A stretch of DNA of 64,000 nt from Methylotenera oryzisoli_B (GTDB lineage Bacteria; Pseudomonadota; Gammaproteobacteria; Burkholderiales; Methylophilaceae). Location of the stretch: NCBI GenBank assembly GCA_965613685.1, contig OZ277031.1, positions 1 to 64,000 on the forward strand, given 5' to 3'. The notes below the pieces were generated by a model, which saw only the letters and a program-made list of their open reading frames with translations, had not been told where the DNA came from and made no database searches. Both the position numbers and the translations under genes were made by a program. Shown in pieces: positions 26,338 through 35,478 of this stretch (position 1 is the stretch's first letter; each line of letters opens with the position of its first letter).

Positions 26338-26929
26338 GCTTAAGCCTCTCTAACTGCAACAGCAGTTTGGCCATGGCATGGCCGCGGTGACTGATGCGAC
26401 TTTTGATTTCCAATGGCAATTCGGCCACGGTTTTACCGGTTTTGGCATCCAAGAAAAGCGGGTCGTAGCCAAAGCCATCTTGCCCACGAAATTCGCTCAA
26501 TATTTCGCCTGCCCAGCGGCCTTCCGCAATCAAGGGTTCGGGGTCGTCCGCATGGCGTACCAAGACGATGACGCAGTAAAAATGCGCCTGTCGATTTTTT
26601 TCAGCAGCCAGTACGCTCAGCAGTTTTTCGTTATTCGCTTGATCGGATTTTGGCTCGCCGGCATAGCGTGCGGAGAGCACGCCAGGTGCGCCTTGCAGCG
26701 CATCCACGCACAAGCCAGAATCGTCCGCCAAGGCCGGCAGGCCGGTTTGTCGGCTGGCATGGCGCGCTTTGGCCAAGGCATTTTCTATGAAGGTGCAATG
26801 CGGTTCCTCGCACTCGCTCACATGGAGGTCGGCTTGCGCGACGATGTCTATGTTGAGCGGCGCCAGCAAGTGGGCAATTTCGCGTAACTTGCCTTTGTTG
26901 CCCGATGCAATGACGAGTTTGCTAAACAC
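26330..26929 (-). CDS. rdgB: XTP/dITP pyrophosphatase (RdgB/HAM1)
   Basis: RdgB hydrolyses non-canonical purine triphosphates (dITP, XTP) to keep them out of nucleic acids. The 199-residue protein shows the N-terminal VIASGNKGKLREIAHLL, the central LPALADDSGLCVDAL and PGVLSARYAGE, and the C-terminal GQDGFGYDPLFL and SHRGHAM segments of the family. It overlaps rph by 8 bases, and the pair rph-rdgB-hemW is a widespread gene order. Confidence 0.97.
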   Translation of the reverse strand: MFSKLVIASGNKGKLREIAHLLAPLNIDIVAQADLHVSECEEPHCTFIENALAKARHASRQTGLPALADDSGLCVDALQGAPGVLSARYAGEPKSDQANNEKLLSVLAAEKNRQAHFYCVIVLVRHADDPEPLIAEGRWAGEILSEFRGQDGFGYDPLFLDAKTGKTVAELPLEIKSRISHRGHAMAKLLLQLERLKHV

Positions 26930-27650
26930 CTAGCGCTTCTTTTTGCTTGGCTAGCAGTTGCTTGATGCCGTGTGAGGCTAAGTCCAGCATGGCGTTCATG
27001 GCCTCGCGGCTAAACGGTTGGCCTTCTGCCGTGCCTTGCACTTCGACAAAGCCACCGTCGGCAGTCATCACCACGTTCATGTCGGTGTCGCAATCCGAAT
27101 CTTCTAGGTAGTCTAAATCCAATACCGCTTGGTCTTGGTAGACGCCAACCGAAATGGCGGCCATGCCTTGGATGAGCGGACTTTCGCTGATGGCGCCGCT
27201 TTTTAATAAGGTGGCAATTGCATCGTGCAAGGCCACGTAGGCACCGGTGATGCTGGCCGTGCGGGTGCCGCCATCTGCTTGGATGACGTCGCAATCGATC
27301 TGTATGCTGCGTTCGCCCAATTTTTCTAAATCAATAATGGCCCTGAGTGAACGGCCAATTAAGCGTTGAATTTCTTGGGTGCGACCAGACTGTTTGCCTT
27401 TGGCGGCTTCCCTGTCCATGCGGCTGCCAGTAGAACGAGGCAACATGCCGTATTCGGCCGTGACCCAACCTTGGCCTTTGCCCTTGAGGAAGCCAGGCAC
27501 GCGCTCTTCCACGCTGGCCGTGCACAGCACATGGGTGTAACCAAATTTAACCAACACCGAGCCTTCGGCGTGCTTGGTGTAATGGCGAATAATGGCGACA
27601 TCGCGTAATTGATTGTGAAGTCGGCCACTGGGCCGTTGATGGGTTTGCAT
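26922..27650 (-). CDS. rph: Ribonuclease PH
   Basis: RNase PH is a phosphorolytic 3'-exonuclease that trims tRNA precursors. The 242-residue protein is of usual length with RPSGRLHNQLRD at the start, GWVTAEYGMLPRSTGSR near 80-97 and CDVIQADGGTRTASITG near 120-140. It is the first gene of the rph-rdgB-orf-hemW minus-strand operon and lies divergent from yicC. Confidence 0.98.
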   Translation of the reverse strand: MQTHQRPSGRLHNQLRDVAIIRHYTKHAEGSVLVKFGYTHVLCTASVEERVPGFLKGKGQGWVTAEYGMLPRSTGSRMDREAAKGKQSGRTQEIQRLIGRSLRAIIDLEKLGERSIQIDCDVIQADGGTRTASITGAYVALHDAIATLLKSGAISESPLIQGMAAISVGVYQDQAVLDLDYLEDSDCDTDMNVVMTADGGFVEVQGTAEGQPFSREAMNAMLDLASHGIKQLLAKQKEALGV

Positions 27651-27748
27651 AGTTGTCTTCCTAATTAAGGGCTTTATTTTGGCATGAAATCAGCCGTATT
27701 TGATAACATGGCACTAATTTTAATCGCATCACACTAGAAAGTGCCCCT

Positions 27749-28615
27749 ATGATTTTTAGCATGACAGGCTACGCCGCCCAAGAAAAAAGCTTGGATAACG
27801 CCACCTTAATTTTGGAATTGCGCGCGGTAAACAGCCGCTATTTGGATTTGCATTTTAAGCTCGATGACAATTTGCGCAGCCTAGAACCGCTCATGCGTGA
27901 GCTGATAGGCGAGCAATTAAGCCGTGGCAAAATCGAATGCAAACTCAATTTAATGGCCCGCACTAACACGCTCCAAGCGGCGCAAATCGACCCAGCCATG
28001 TTGCAACAATTAGCGGCCATGCAAGCCGCCGCGCAACAGCATTTTCCGCAAAGTCGTGAGCTAAGCGTGGCCGACATTTTGCGTTGGCCAGGCGTACTCA
28101 TTAGTGAAGCGGGGGTTGAAAGCAAGTTGGCGGAGGAGGTTAAGGCTGTGTTGCAAGAGGGCTTGCAAGCACTCAACGCCTCACGCGCGCGCGAAGGGGA
28201 AAAACTCAAAGCCTTGATCTTAGAGCGCTTAGTGCAAATTGAGCGGCTAGTGGAAACCGTTAAACCTTTGCTGCCAACTTTAACGCAAGAATACCAAGCC
28301 AAGTTAGAGGCCAAATTAAACGACAGCTTAAAAAACCTGGACCCGGAAAGGTTGGCGCAAGAGTTGGTGTTGTTCGCCCAGCGCATTGATGTGGACGAAG
28401 AGCTAAGCAGATTGACCGCTCACATAAGCGAGGTAAAACGCATCCTCAATAGCGATGCGCCGGCCGGCAAACGCTTGGATTTTTTAATGCAAGAATTAAA
28501 CCGCGAGGCCAATACCTTGGGCTCCAAATCGGTGGCGGTGGAAACCACAAAAGTCTCCATGGAATTGAAAGTCCTCATCGAGCAGATGCGCGAGCAAATT
28601 CAAAATATAGAATAA
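27749..28615 (+). CDS. yicC: YicC family endoribonuclease-like protein
   Basis: YicC proteins are conserved stress-related proteins reported to have endoribonuclease activity. The 288-residue protein matches the family throughout: MTGYAAQEKS at the start, ELRAVNSRYLDLHFKL near 25-40, and the C-terminal GKRLDFLMQELNREANTLGSK. Location directly upstream of gmk, rpoZ and spoT is the standard proteobacterial arrangement. Confidence 0.93.
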   Translation: MIFSMTGYAAQEKSLDNATLILELRAVNSRYLDLHFKLDDNLRSLEPLMRELIGEQLSRGKIECKLNLMARTNTLQAAQIDPAMLQQLAAMQAAAQQHFPQSRELSVADILRWPGVLISEAGVESKLAEEVKAVLQEGLQALNASRAREGEKLKALILERLVQIERLVETVKPLLPTLTQEYQAKLEAKLNDSLKNLDPERLAQELVLFAQRIDVDEELSRLTAHISEVKRILNSDAPAGKRLDFLMQELNREANTLGSKSVAVETTKVSMELKVLIEQMREQIQNIE

Positions 28616-28701
28616 CCATCAGTATTCCTGGCGATGGTTCGTTTCGCTTAAATTCTCATACCTAAATATGTCATAATTAGCCAAACAGGACAGGATAAAG
28701 C

Positions 28702-29313
28702 ATGACCATGGATAACTTATTTATCATCACCGCGGCTTCTGGCGCAGGCAAAACCAGTTTAATTAAAGCCTTGCTGGCCAACGACCCGCAATTAAAGCTG
28801 TCCATTTCTCACACCACGCGCAAGCCCAGGCCTAGCGAAATGGACGGGGTGGATTACCATTTTGTGGACGACGCCACCTTTATCAGCATGCTAGGTGAGG
28901 CCCAGTTTTTAGAAAGTGCGCTGGTGCACGAAGCGCGCTATGGCACCTCGCAAGCTGGGGTGGACCAGCAATTGGCCGCGGGCTTCGATGTGATTTTGGA
29001 AATCGATTGGCAAGGCGCGGCACAAGTACGGCGTTTGTACCCGCAAGCCATCAGTATATTTATCTTGCCGCCATCGATAGAGACCTTAGAACAACGACTC
29101 AATGGCCGTGGCCAAGATGCGGCCGAAGTCATCGCTAAGCGTGTGGCGGCAGCCCGCTCTGAAATGGCGCACGTGGGCGAGTTCGATTATGTTACAATTA
29201 ACGATAATTTCGATGTGGCCTTGCAAGACATAGCGGCCATATTTCGAGCAGAACGCTTGGTCGGTTCAATTCAAATGCAGCGGCATGCTGGTTTGATTAA
29301 AACGCTCACTTAA
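28702..29313 (+). CDS. gmk: Guanylate kinase
   Basis: Gmk phosphorylates GMP to GDP. The 203-residue protein has the P-loop ASGAGKT at 12-18, the GMP-binding SHTTRKPRPSEMDGVDYHF near 36-54 and ILEIDWQGAAQVR near 98-110. The ATG at 28702 follows an AGGATAAAGC ribosome site; the Met two codons later is an alternative. It precedes rpoZ. Confidence 0.98.
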   Translation: MTMDNLFIITAASGAGKTSLIKALLANDPQLKLSISHTTRKPRPSEMDGVDYHFVDDATFISMLGEAQFLESALVHEARYGTSQAGVDQQLAAGFDVILEIDWQGAAQVRRLYPQAISIFILPPSIETLEQRLNGRGQDAAEVIAKRVAAARSEMAHVGEFDYVTINDNFDVALQDIAAIFRAERLVGSIQMQRHAGLIKTLT

Positions 29314-29365
29314 TATCTTAAATTTCTGCCTGGCATTAGCCGGGCGCACAATAGGAAACACCACC

Positions 29366-29572
29366 ATGGCCCGCATTACTGTAGACGATTGTTTAGATCA
29401 AATCCCTAACCGTTTTCAATTAACTTTAGTAGCAGCCTACCGTGCGCGCCAATTGCACAATGGTTCTGAACCATTGATCAATGTGCAAGGTTTGCGTGAC
29501 AAGTCAACCGTGTTGGCCTTGCGTGAAATTGCTGCCGGTAAAGTGGGCGTGGAAATTTTAACTCGCGTTTAA
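29366..29572 (+). CDS. rpoZ: RNA polymerase omega subunit
   Basis: Omega assists assembly of RNA polymerase and contributes to a ppGpp site. The 68-residue protein begins MARITVDDCLDQIPNRFQLT and has the conserved AAYRARQL segment. It sits between gmk and spoT, as in E. coli. Confidence 0.97.
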   Translation: MARITVDDCLDQIPNRFQLTLVAAYRARQLHNGSEPLINVQGLRDKSTVLALREIAAGKVGVEILTRV

Positions 29573-29599
29573 TTTCCCTGCCTAGGCGGTGACCTACTC

Positions 29600-31879
29600 A
29601 TGCCTAAACCGGCTACTGCACACAAAACCGCATCGTCAAGTACGCATGCCAATCCACTCGCTGCCGATTCGCTGTTACCCGCAGACCGTGACGATTCAGC
29701 CTTAAGCTTACGCTTAAAACACTACCTTAAATCCGAAGACATCACCCAGATTTGGGAGGCATACCGTTATGCCGACCAAGCCCATCAGGGCGTGGTGCGT
29801 AAAACCGGTGAGCCTTACATTAGCCACCCGGTGTCGGTGGCCTGCATTTTGGCCGATATGCACATGGATTTGCCCACCATCATGGCGGCCTTGTTGCATG
29901 ACGTGGTGGAAGACACCGACATCAGCACCGACGACATCAAAGAAAAGTTTGGTCAGCAAGTGGCCGAATTGGTGGATGGCGTGACCAAGTTGGACAAAAT
30001 CGAATTTCAAAGTGCCAGCGTGGCGCAAGCGGAAAACTTCCGCAAAATGCTCTTGGCCATGTCGCAAGACGTGCGCGTGATTTTAGTGAAATTGGCCGAT
30101 AGATTGCATAACATGCAAACGCTGGAGGCCATGCGGCCGGACAAACAAAAGCTAATCGCCAAAGAAACCTTGGATATCTACGCGCCGATTGCCAATCGCT
30201 TGGGCCTAAACGAGATTTACCAAGAGCTGGAAGACCTGAGTTTTAAATACATCCACCCCATGCGTTACAACGCTATTGCTAACGCGGTGAAAGCGGCCCG
30301 TGGCAACCGCAAAGAAGTGGTCAGCAAGATACTGGAATCGATTAAACATCAGCTTGTTGGCATGAAAATTGAGGCTGAAGTGTCGGGCCGAGAAAAGCAT
30401 CTTTACAGCATTTACAAGAAGATGAGTGGCAAAACGACCGCTTTTTCGCAAATTTACGACATTTACGGTTTTCGCGTGGTGGTTAAAGACTTGGTCGGTT
30501 GTTACGTGACTTTAGGCGCGCTGCATGGTTTGTATAAACCCATCACCAGCAAATTCAAAGACTACATTGCTATCCCCAAGGCCAACGGCTACCAATCTTT
30601 GCACACCACTTTATTAGGCCCGTTTGGTACGCCTATAGAAGTGCAAATACGCAGTGCCGAAATGCACAACATTGCCGCTGCCGGCGTGGCCGCCCATTGG
30701 TTGTATAAATCCAGTGATGCGCAGTTAACGGCCTTGCAGCAAAAAACCCACCAATGGCTGCAGCGCTTGTTGGAAATTCAAAGTGACAGTGCCGATTCGC
30801 TGGATTTCCTCGAGCATTTGAAGATCGATCTGTTCCCAGATGAAGTCTACGTGTTTACCCCTAAAGGTAAAATTTTAGCTTTGCCTAAAGGCGCGACGGC
30901 AGTCGACTTTGCCTACGCCGTGCACTCTGGCATAGGCAATAGCTGCGTGGCAGTGAGGATTAATCAAGATTTGGCGCCGCTGCGCACGGAATTGCATAAC
31001 GGCGATCACGTGGAAATCATCACCGGTTCCTTGGCCAAACCCAATCCGGCTTGGCTCAATTATGTGGTGACCGGTCGCGCCAGAGCGCACATACGGCATT
31101 ACCTGAAATCGCAACACTCCACCGAGTCCGCGCACCTTGGCGAACGCATGCTGAATCAAGCGTTGCGCGCCATGCACATAGAGCCGGATCAAATTACCGA
31201 AGCGCATTGGCAAAAACTGATACGCGATTACGGCCTGAAAAAGAAATCGGAAATACTGACCGACATAGGCTTAGGCAAACGGCAAAATGTCATGGTGGCC
31301 CATCAGTTATTGGCCATGGGCGAGATATTGGAAGAAAGCCCTGAAGGCGGCATAGGTAAGTTCTTGGGCAAAATTTTCCGTAAACCCAGCAAGCCTTTGG
31401 ATACCATCACCATACGCGGATCAGAGGGCATGGCGGTGCAGTTTGCCCCGTGTTGCCGCCCTATACCGGGTGACCCAATATTGGGTTTTATTAATAAGGA
31501 CAAGGGCTTGGTGGTGCACACCCACGATTGCCCGGCCATACGTAAATTCCGTTTGGATCCAGAAAAGTGGCTGGACGTGGAGTGGGAGCCGGACAGCGAG
31601 CATTTGTATAAAGCCAACTTGAATTTAACCGTGGCTAACCAACCGGGCATGCTGGCTAAAATTGCCAGCGGCATAGCCGACGCCGGCTCCAATATTGACA
31701 ACGTCAGCGTGGAAGAGTCGGATGGCAGCAGTTACACTAACCTTTACTTTACCGTGCAAGTAAAAAATCGGATTCATTTGGCTGAGCTCATGCGCGGTTT
31801 ACGAAAAATTCCCGATGTGGTGCGCATCAATCGAAGCAAGGGCAACCCAGCGACGCACGATGGTAAATCCGTCAGCTAA
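29600..31879 (+). CDS. spoT: Bifunctional (p)ppGpp synthetase/hydrolase
   Basis: This enzyme makes and degrades the alarmone (p)ppGpp. Its 759 residues show an HD hydrolase domain with LLHDVVEDT near 98-106 and VKLADRLHNMQTL near 160. The synthetase domain has YDIYGFRVVV and IPKANGYQSLHTTL near 330, the TGS domain has VFTPKGKILALPKGATAVDF near 420, and a C-terminal ACT domain ends the protein. Both catalytic domains retain their motifs, so it is SpoT/Rel type, not the hydrolase-dead RelA type. It follows rpoZ by 27 bases. Confidence 0.96.
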   Translation: MPKPATAHKTASSSTHANPLAADSLLPADRDDSALSLRLKHYLKSEDITQIWEAYRYADQAHQGVVRKTGEPYISHPVSVACILADMHMDLPTIMAALLHDVVEDTDISTDDIKEKFGQQVAELVDGVTKLDKIEFQSASVAQAENFRKMLLAMSQDVRVILVKLADRLHNMQTLEAMRPDKQKLIAKETLDIYAPIANRLGLNEIYQELEDLSFKYIHPMRYNAIANAVKAARGNRKEVVSKILESIKHQLVGMKIEAEVSGREKHLYSIYKKMSGKTTAFSQIYDIYGFRVVVKDLVGCYVTLGALHGLYKPITSKFKDYIAIPKANGYQSLHTTLLGPFGTPIEVQIRSAEMHNIAAAGVAAHWLYKSSDAQLTALQQKTHQWLQRLLEIQSDSADSLDFLEHLKIDLFPDEVYVFTPKGKILALPKGATAVDFAYAVHSGIGNSCVAVRINQDLAPLRTELHNGDHVEIITGSLAKPNPAWLNYVVTGRARAHIRHYLKSQHSTESAHLGERMLNQALRAMHIEPDQITEAHWQKLIRDYGLKKKSEILTDIGLGKRQNVMVAHQLLAMGEILEESPEGGIGKFLGKIFRKPSKPLDTITIRGSEGMAVQFAPCCRPIPGDPILGFINKDKGLVVHTHDCPAIRKFRLDPEKWLDVEWEPDSEHLYKANLNLTVANQPGMLAKIASGIADAGSNIDNVSVEESDGSSYTNLYFTVQVKNRIHLAELMRGLRKIPDVVRINRSKGNPATHDGKSVS

Positions 31880-31914
31880 TTGGCTTTGGCCACTTGTTTT
31901 AGACGCCGTTTTTT

Positions 31915-33954
31915 ATGACCCCACTTAGCGCCATCTCCGCCTACAGCAAGCCTCTTATTAGCAACTTAAGCAAACTCGGCATTCAGTCTGTGCAGGGTTT
32001 GTTATTGCATTTGCCGCTGCGCTATATAGACGAAACCCACCTCACGGCCGTGCGGGATTTACGCGTGGGTGAATCGGTGCAAGTGGAAGGTGAGATTGTG
32101 CATGCCGAAGTCAGTTACAAACCAAGAAAAGCCTTGATGGCCAGATTGGAAGACGCCAGCGGTCAACTCACTTTGCGTTTTTTGCATTTTTACCCCAGCC
32201 AAATAGCCGCCTTAAAAGTGGGGAAAAAACTGCGGGTGTATGGCGAAGTGCGCAGCGGTTTCTTTGGTTACGAAATGGTGCACCCGAGCTGCAAGGCAGT
32301 GGGCGAAACCAGCGTCGTTGCACAAACCCTCACACCGGTTTACCCGACCGTCGCCGGCTTAAGTCAAGCCAGTTTGCGTAAAGCCATAGGCCTCGCCTTA
32401 AAGCAACAGGCATGGGCTGAGACGCTGCCTGCCAGTCTTTATCAAGCCTTAAATTTACCCAGTTTTGCTGACAGTTTGCAGGCCTTGCATAACCCGGCCG
32501 CCGATGCCGATGTGGCGGCATTGTCGGATAAAACCACGCCGCAAAGTCGGCGCTTAGCCTTGGACGAATTGTTAGCGCAACAGCTGTCCATGCGCAAACA
32601 TTATGCGCGCCGCCGCAGTGTCGATGCGCCTAGGTTTATGCCATCCAAAAAATGGGTTTCGGCTTTACTCAAAAGTTTGCCCTTTGCCCTGACGGCAGCC
32701 CAACAAAAAGTCGCCTTGGAAATTGAGCGTGACTTAACGCAGGCCCACCCTATGCAGCGCCTATTACAGGGCGACGTGGGCAGCGGTAAAACCATAGTGG
32801 CCTGCATGGCCGCCTTGCAAGCCATAGAAAACGGTTGGCAAGTGGCGCTGATGGCGCCCACGGAAATTTTGGCGGAACAACATTATCAAAAAATGCTGGG
32901 TTGGCTAAAGCCACTCGGCATACAAACTGCCTGGTTAACCGGCAGCCAATCAAAAAAAGACCGCGAGCTGGCCATGCAGGCTATCGCAAATGGCAGCGCG
33001 CAATTGGCGGTGGGCACCCATGCCTTATTTCAAGAGGCGGTGCAATTTAAGCAATTAGGCTTGGCAATTATTGATGAACAACACCGTTTTGGCGTGCAGC
33101 AACGCTTGGCTTTGCGGCAAAAAGGCCAGCCGGAACCGCATCAATTGATGATGACCGCCACGCCCATTCCGCGCACCTTATCCATGAGTTATTATGCGGA
33201 TTTGGACGTGTCGGTGATAGACGAATTGCCGCCTGGGCGCACGCCCATCGTCACCAAATTAGTATCCGAAGCGCGCCGCGACGAAATTTTGCAGCGCGTT
33301 CGGGAATCATGCGCGCAAGGCCACCAAGCCTATTGGGTCTGCCCATTAATTGAAGAATCGGAAGCCTTGCAATTGGTTACCGCCAACGACACCTTCGCCT
33401 TGATGCAAAGTATTTTCCCGGAACTGGCCATAGGCTTGGTGCACGGCCGACTTAAATCGGTTGAAAAACAGGCGGTCATGACCGAGTTTAGTGCCGGTCG
33501 CATACAACTACTGGTGGCCACCACCGTGGTGGAGGTGGGCGTGGACGTGCCCAACGCGAATTTAATGGTCATAGAGCATGCCGAACGCATGGGCTTGAGC
33601 CAACTGCATCAACTGCGTGGCCGTGTCGGCCGAGGGGCGGCTAAAAGCACTTGCATATTGCTTTATCAAAACAAGCTATCAGAAATGGCCAGCGCCCGAT
33701 TAAAAGTCATCTACGAGAGCAACGATGGGTTTGCCATCGCCCAGGCTGACCTTAATTTACGTGGCCCGGGCGAGTTTTTAGGTTTACGCCAAAGTGGGGT
33801 GCCCATGCTGAAAATAGCCGATTTGAATCGCGATGCCGATTTATTGGAATACGCCAAGTCGCAGGCCGAGGCCTTGTTAAACGACTACCCCAGTGCGGTG
33901 GAGCAGCACCTTGATCGCTGGTTAGGCCATGCCGATGAATTGGTTAAAGTCTAA
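31915..33954 (+). CDS. recG: ATP-dependent DNA helicase RecG
   Basis: RecG remodels stalled replication forks and branched DNA. The 679-residue protein has an N-terminal wedge/OB domain, then helicase motifs: Walker A GDVGSGKT near 286-293, MAPTEILAEQHY, the DEQH box IIDEQHRFGVQQR near 386, TATPIPRTL near 416, VVEVGVDVPNA and QLRGRVGRG near 568. Length is normal. It follows spoT closely. Confidence 0.98.
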   Translation: MTPLSAISAYSKPLISNLSKLGIQSVQGLLLHLPLRYIDETHLTAVRDLRVGESVQVEGEIVHAEVSYKPRKALMARLEDASGQLTLRFLHFYPSQIAALKVGKKLRVYGEVRSGFFGYEMVHPSCKAVGETSVVAQTLTPVYPTVAGLSQASLRKAIGLALKQQAWAETLPASLYQALNLPSFADSLQALHNPAADADVAALSDKTTPQSRRLALDELLAQQLSMRKHYARRRSVDAPRFMPSKKWVSALLKSLPFALTAAQQKVALEIERDLTQAHPMQRLLQGDVGSGKTIVACMAALQAIENGWQVALMAPTEILAEQHYQKMLGWLKPLGIQTAWLTGSQSKKDRELAMQAIANGSAQLAVGTHALFQEAVQFKQLGLAIIDEQHRFGVQQRLALRQKGQPEPHQLMMTATPIPRTLSMSYYADLDVSVIDELPPGRTPIVTKLVSEARRDEILQRVRESCAQGHQAYWVCPLIEESEALQLVTANDTFALMQSIFPELAIGLVHGRLKSVEKQAVMTEFSAGRIQLLVATTVVEVGVDVPNANLMVIEHAERMGLSQLHQLRGRVGRGAAKSTCILLYQNKLSEMASARLKVIYESNDGFAIAQADLNLRGPGEFLGLRQSGVPMLKIADLNRDADLLEYAKSQAEALLNDYPSAVEQHLDRWLGHADELVKV

Positions 33955-34048
33955 TCTCATGCGGGCTGTTTGCTTGCTGGTGTCGCGGCATTGCAGCGAT
34001 TCTGTGTCATAATTTTTACCGTGCACCGTCTAACTTTCCAATCCCACC

Positions 34049-34582
34049 ATGCAAAATAAGCGCGCCCGTTGGCTTAAAAAACCGCTATTAAGTGGCCCCT
34101 ACCGTCCGGCATTAAGCGACCGCGGTTCATTGACCACGCGTTTGAAAGCGCACTTTGCCGATTTTGCCGTGCAGCCTTTATCGGTCCGCCATGGCCGCGC
34201 CTGCTTAGATGAAATGCCGGCCTTGGGCCTGACTTTTCGCCAAGCGGCATTAATACGCAATGTGCTGTTGCTGGGTAACCGGCAAGCCGTGGTTTATGCG
34301 CACAGCGTGCTGCCCTTAAGCAGTTTGCGTGGGCCTTGGTTAGGCTTGCGTCAATTAGGCAACCAGCCCTTGGGCGAGGCCTTGTTTGCCAATCCCCAAG
34401 TTAAACGCACGGCCTTACGTTTCCAAAAACTGCATGCGCAGCATGCCTTGTATCAGCAAGCGGTGGCGAATATTGACCCTAAGCCATGTTACCTATGGGC
34501 GCGCCGCTCGGTGTTTCATTTGCATCAGGCGAACATTATGGTGACCGAGGTGTTTTTACCCGAACTGGTGGCAGCCAAATGA
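34049..34582 (+). CDS. ubiC: Chorismate pyruvate-lyase
   Basis: UbiC converts chorismate to 4-hydroxybenzoate and pyruvate, the first committed step of ubiquinone synthesis. The 177-residue protein resembles the family at LTTRLKAHFADFAVQPL, REVLL-like IRNVLLLGNRQAVVYAHSVLP and WARRSVFHL near 149-157. The family is weakly conserved, but the ATGA overlap with ubiA supports the call strongly. Confidence 0.92.
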   Translation: MQNKRARWLKKPLLSGPYRPALSDRGSLTTRLKAHFADFAVQPLSVRHGRACLDEMPALGLTFRQAALIRNVLLLGNRQAVVYAHSVLPLSSLRGPWLGLRQLGNQPLGEALFANPQVKRTALRFQKLHAQHALYQQAVANIDPKPCYLWARRSVFHLHQANIMVTEVFLPELVAAK

Positions 34583-35457
34583 AGCTAATCAGCGATGCTT
34601 TAGTAAAAAAATTGGATGCCTACGAACGGCTAATGCGCTTGGATAAACCCATAGGCATATTGCTGTTGTTGTGGCCGACTTTATGGGCTTTGTGGATAGC
34701 CGGCCAAGGTCGGCCAGATTGGCGATTGCTCGTAGTCTTTGTGGCTGGCACGGTGCTGATGCGCAGTGCCGGTTGCGTGATGAACGACGTGGCCGACAGC
34801 CAATACGATGGCTTGGTTGAACGCACGCAAAACCGGCCCCTAGCCAAACAAGAAGTGAGCAAGAAAGAAGCCATGTTGTTGGCGGCGGCCTTAAGCCTGG
34901 TAGCATTTGCCTTGGTTTGCGCATTAAATCGCTACACCATGGCTTTATCCTTTGCCGCCTTGTTTTTGGCCATGACTTACCCATTGACCAAACGCTTTTT
35001 TGCCATCCCGCAAGCGTATCTTGGCATCGCTTTCGCCTGGGGCATACCCATGGCTTTTGCCGCTACCAGCAATAGCATTCCTGACGTGGCTTGGGTATTG
35101 TTGCTGGCCAATGTCTGCTGGGCGATTGCTTACGACACCGAGTACGCCATGGTGGACCGCGATGACGATTTGAAAATTGGCCTACGCTCATCGGCCATTA
35201 CTTTTGGCCGCTTCGATGTCTTGGCCATCATGATTTGTTACACGCTGAGCTTGCTGCTGTTGGCTAGTGCAGGGCAGATGGCGCACTTAGGCTATTTGTA
35301 TTATTTGGGTTTGCTGGTGGCTAGTGGCGTGGCCTTGCGCCATTATTTTTTAATACGGCAGCGTGATAAAGCCCGGTGTTTCCAAGCTTTTTTACACAAC
35401 AATTGGTTTGGTTTGGCCGTTTTCGCTGGGCTGGTCGCCCACTATGCCTTAAGTTAA
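34579..35457 (+). CDS. ubiA: 4-hydroxybenzoate octaprenyltransferase
   Basis: UbiA is an inner-membrane enzyme that prenylates 4-hydroxybenzoate. From the ATG at 34579 (ATGA overlap with the ubiC stop) it has 292 residues. Several membrane spans flank the two Asp-rich Mg-diphosphate motifs: NDVADSQYDGLVERTQNRPL near 72-91 and DTEYAMVDRDDD near 186-197. I rejected the reading beginning 31 codons earlier because it lies inside ubiC in another frame. Confidence 0.97.
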   Translation: MKLISDALVKKLDAYERLMRLDKPIGILLLLWPTLWALWIAGQGRPDWRLLVVFVAGTVLMRSAGCVMNDVADSQYDGLVERTQNRPLAKQEVSKKEAMLLAAALSLVAFALVCALNRYTMALSFAALFLAMTYPLTKRFFAIPQAYLGIAFAWGIPMAFAATSNSIPDVAWVLLLANVCWAIAYDTEYAMVDRDDDLKIGLRSSAITFGRFDVLAIMICYTLSLLLLASAGQMAHLGYLYYLGLLVASGVALRHYFLIRQRDKARCFQAFLHNNWFGLAVFAGLVAHYALS

Positions 35458-35478
35458 CGCCGCGGCAAACTTAGCGAC

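Noticed and set aside
26138..26353. Plus-strand ORFs antisense to the small rdgB-hemW gene
   Set aside because: They oppose the operon direction and would need their own promoter; the minus-strand frame has the overlaps expected of an operon gene.
34486..34578. Upstream extension of ubiA
   Set aside because: Lies inside ubiC in a different frame; the ATGA overlap gives the conserved family start.
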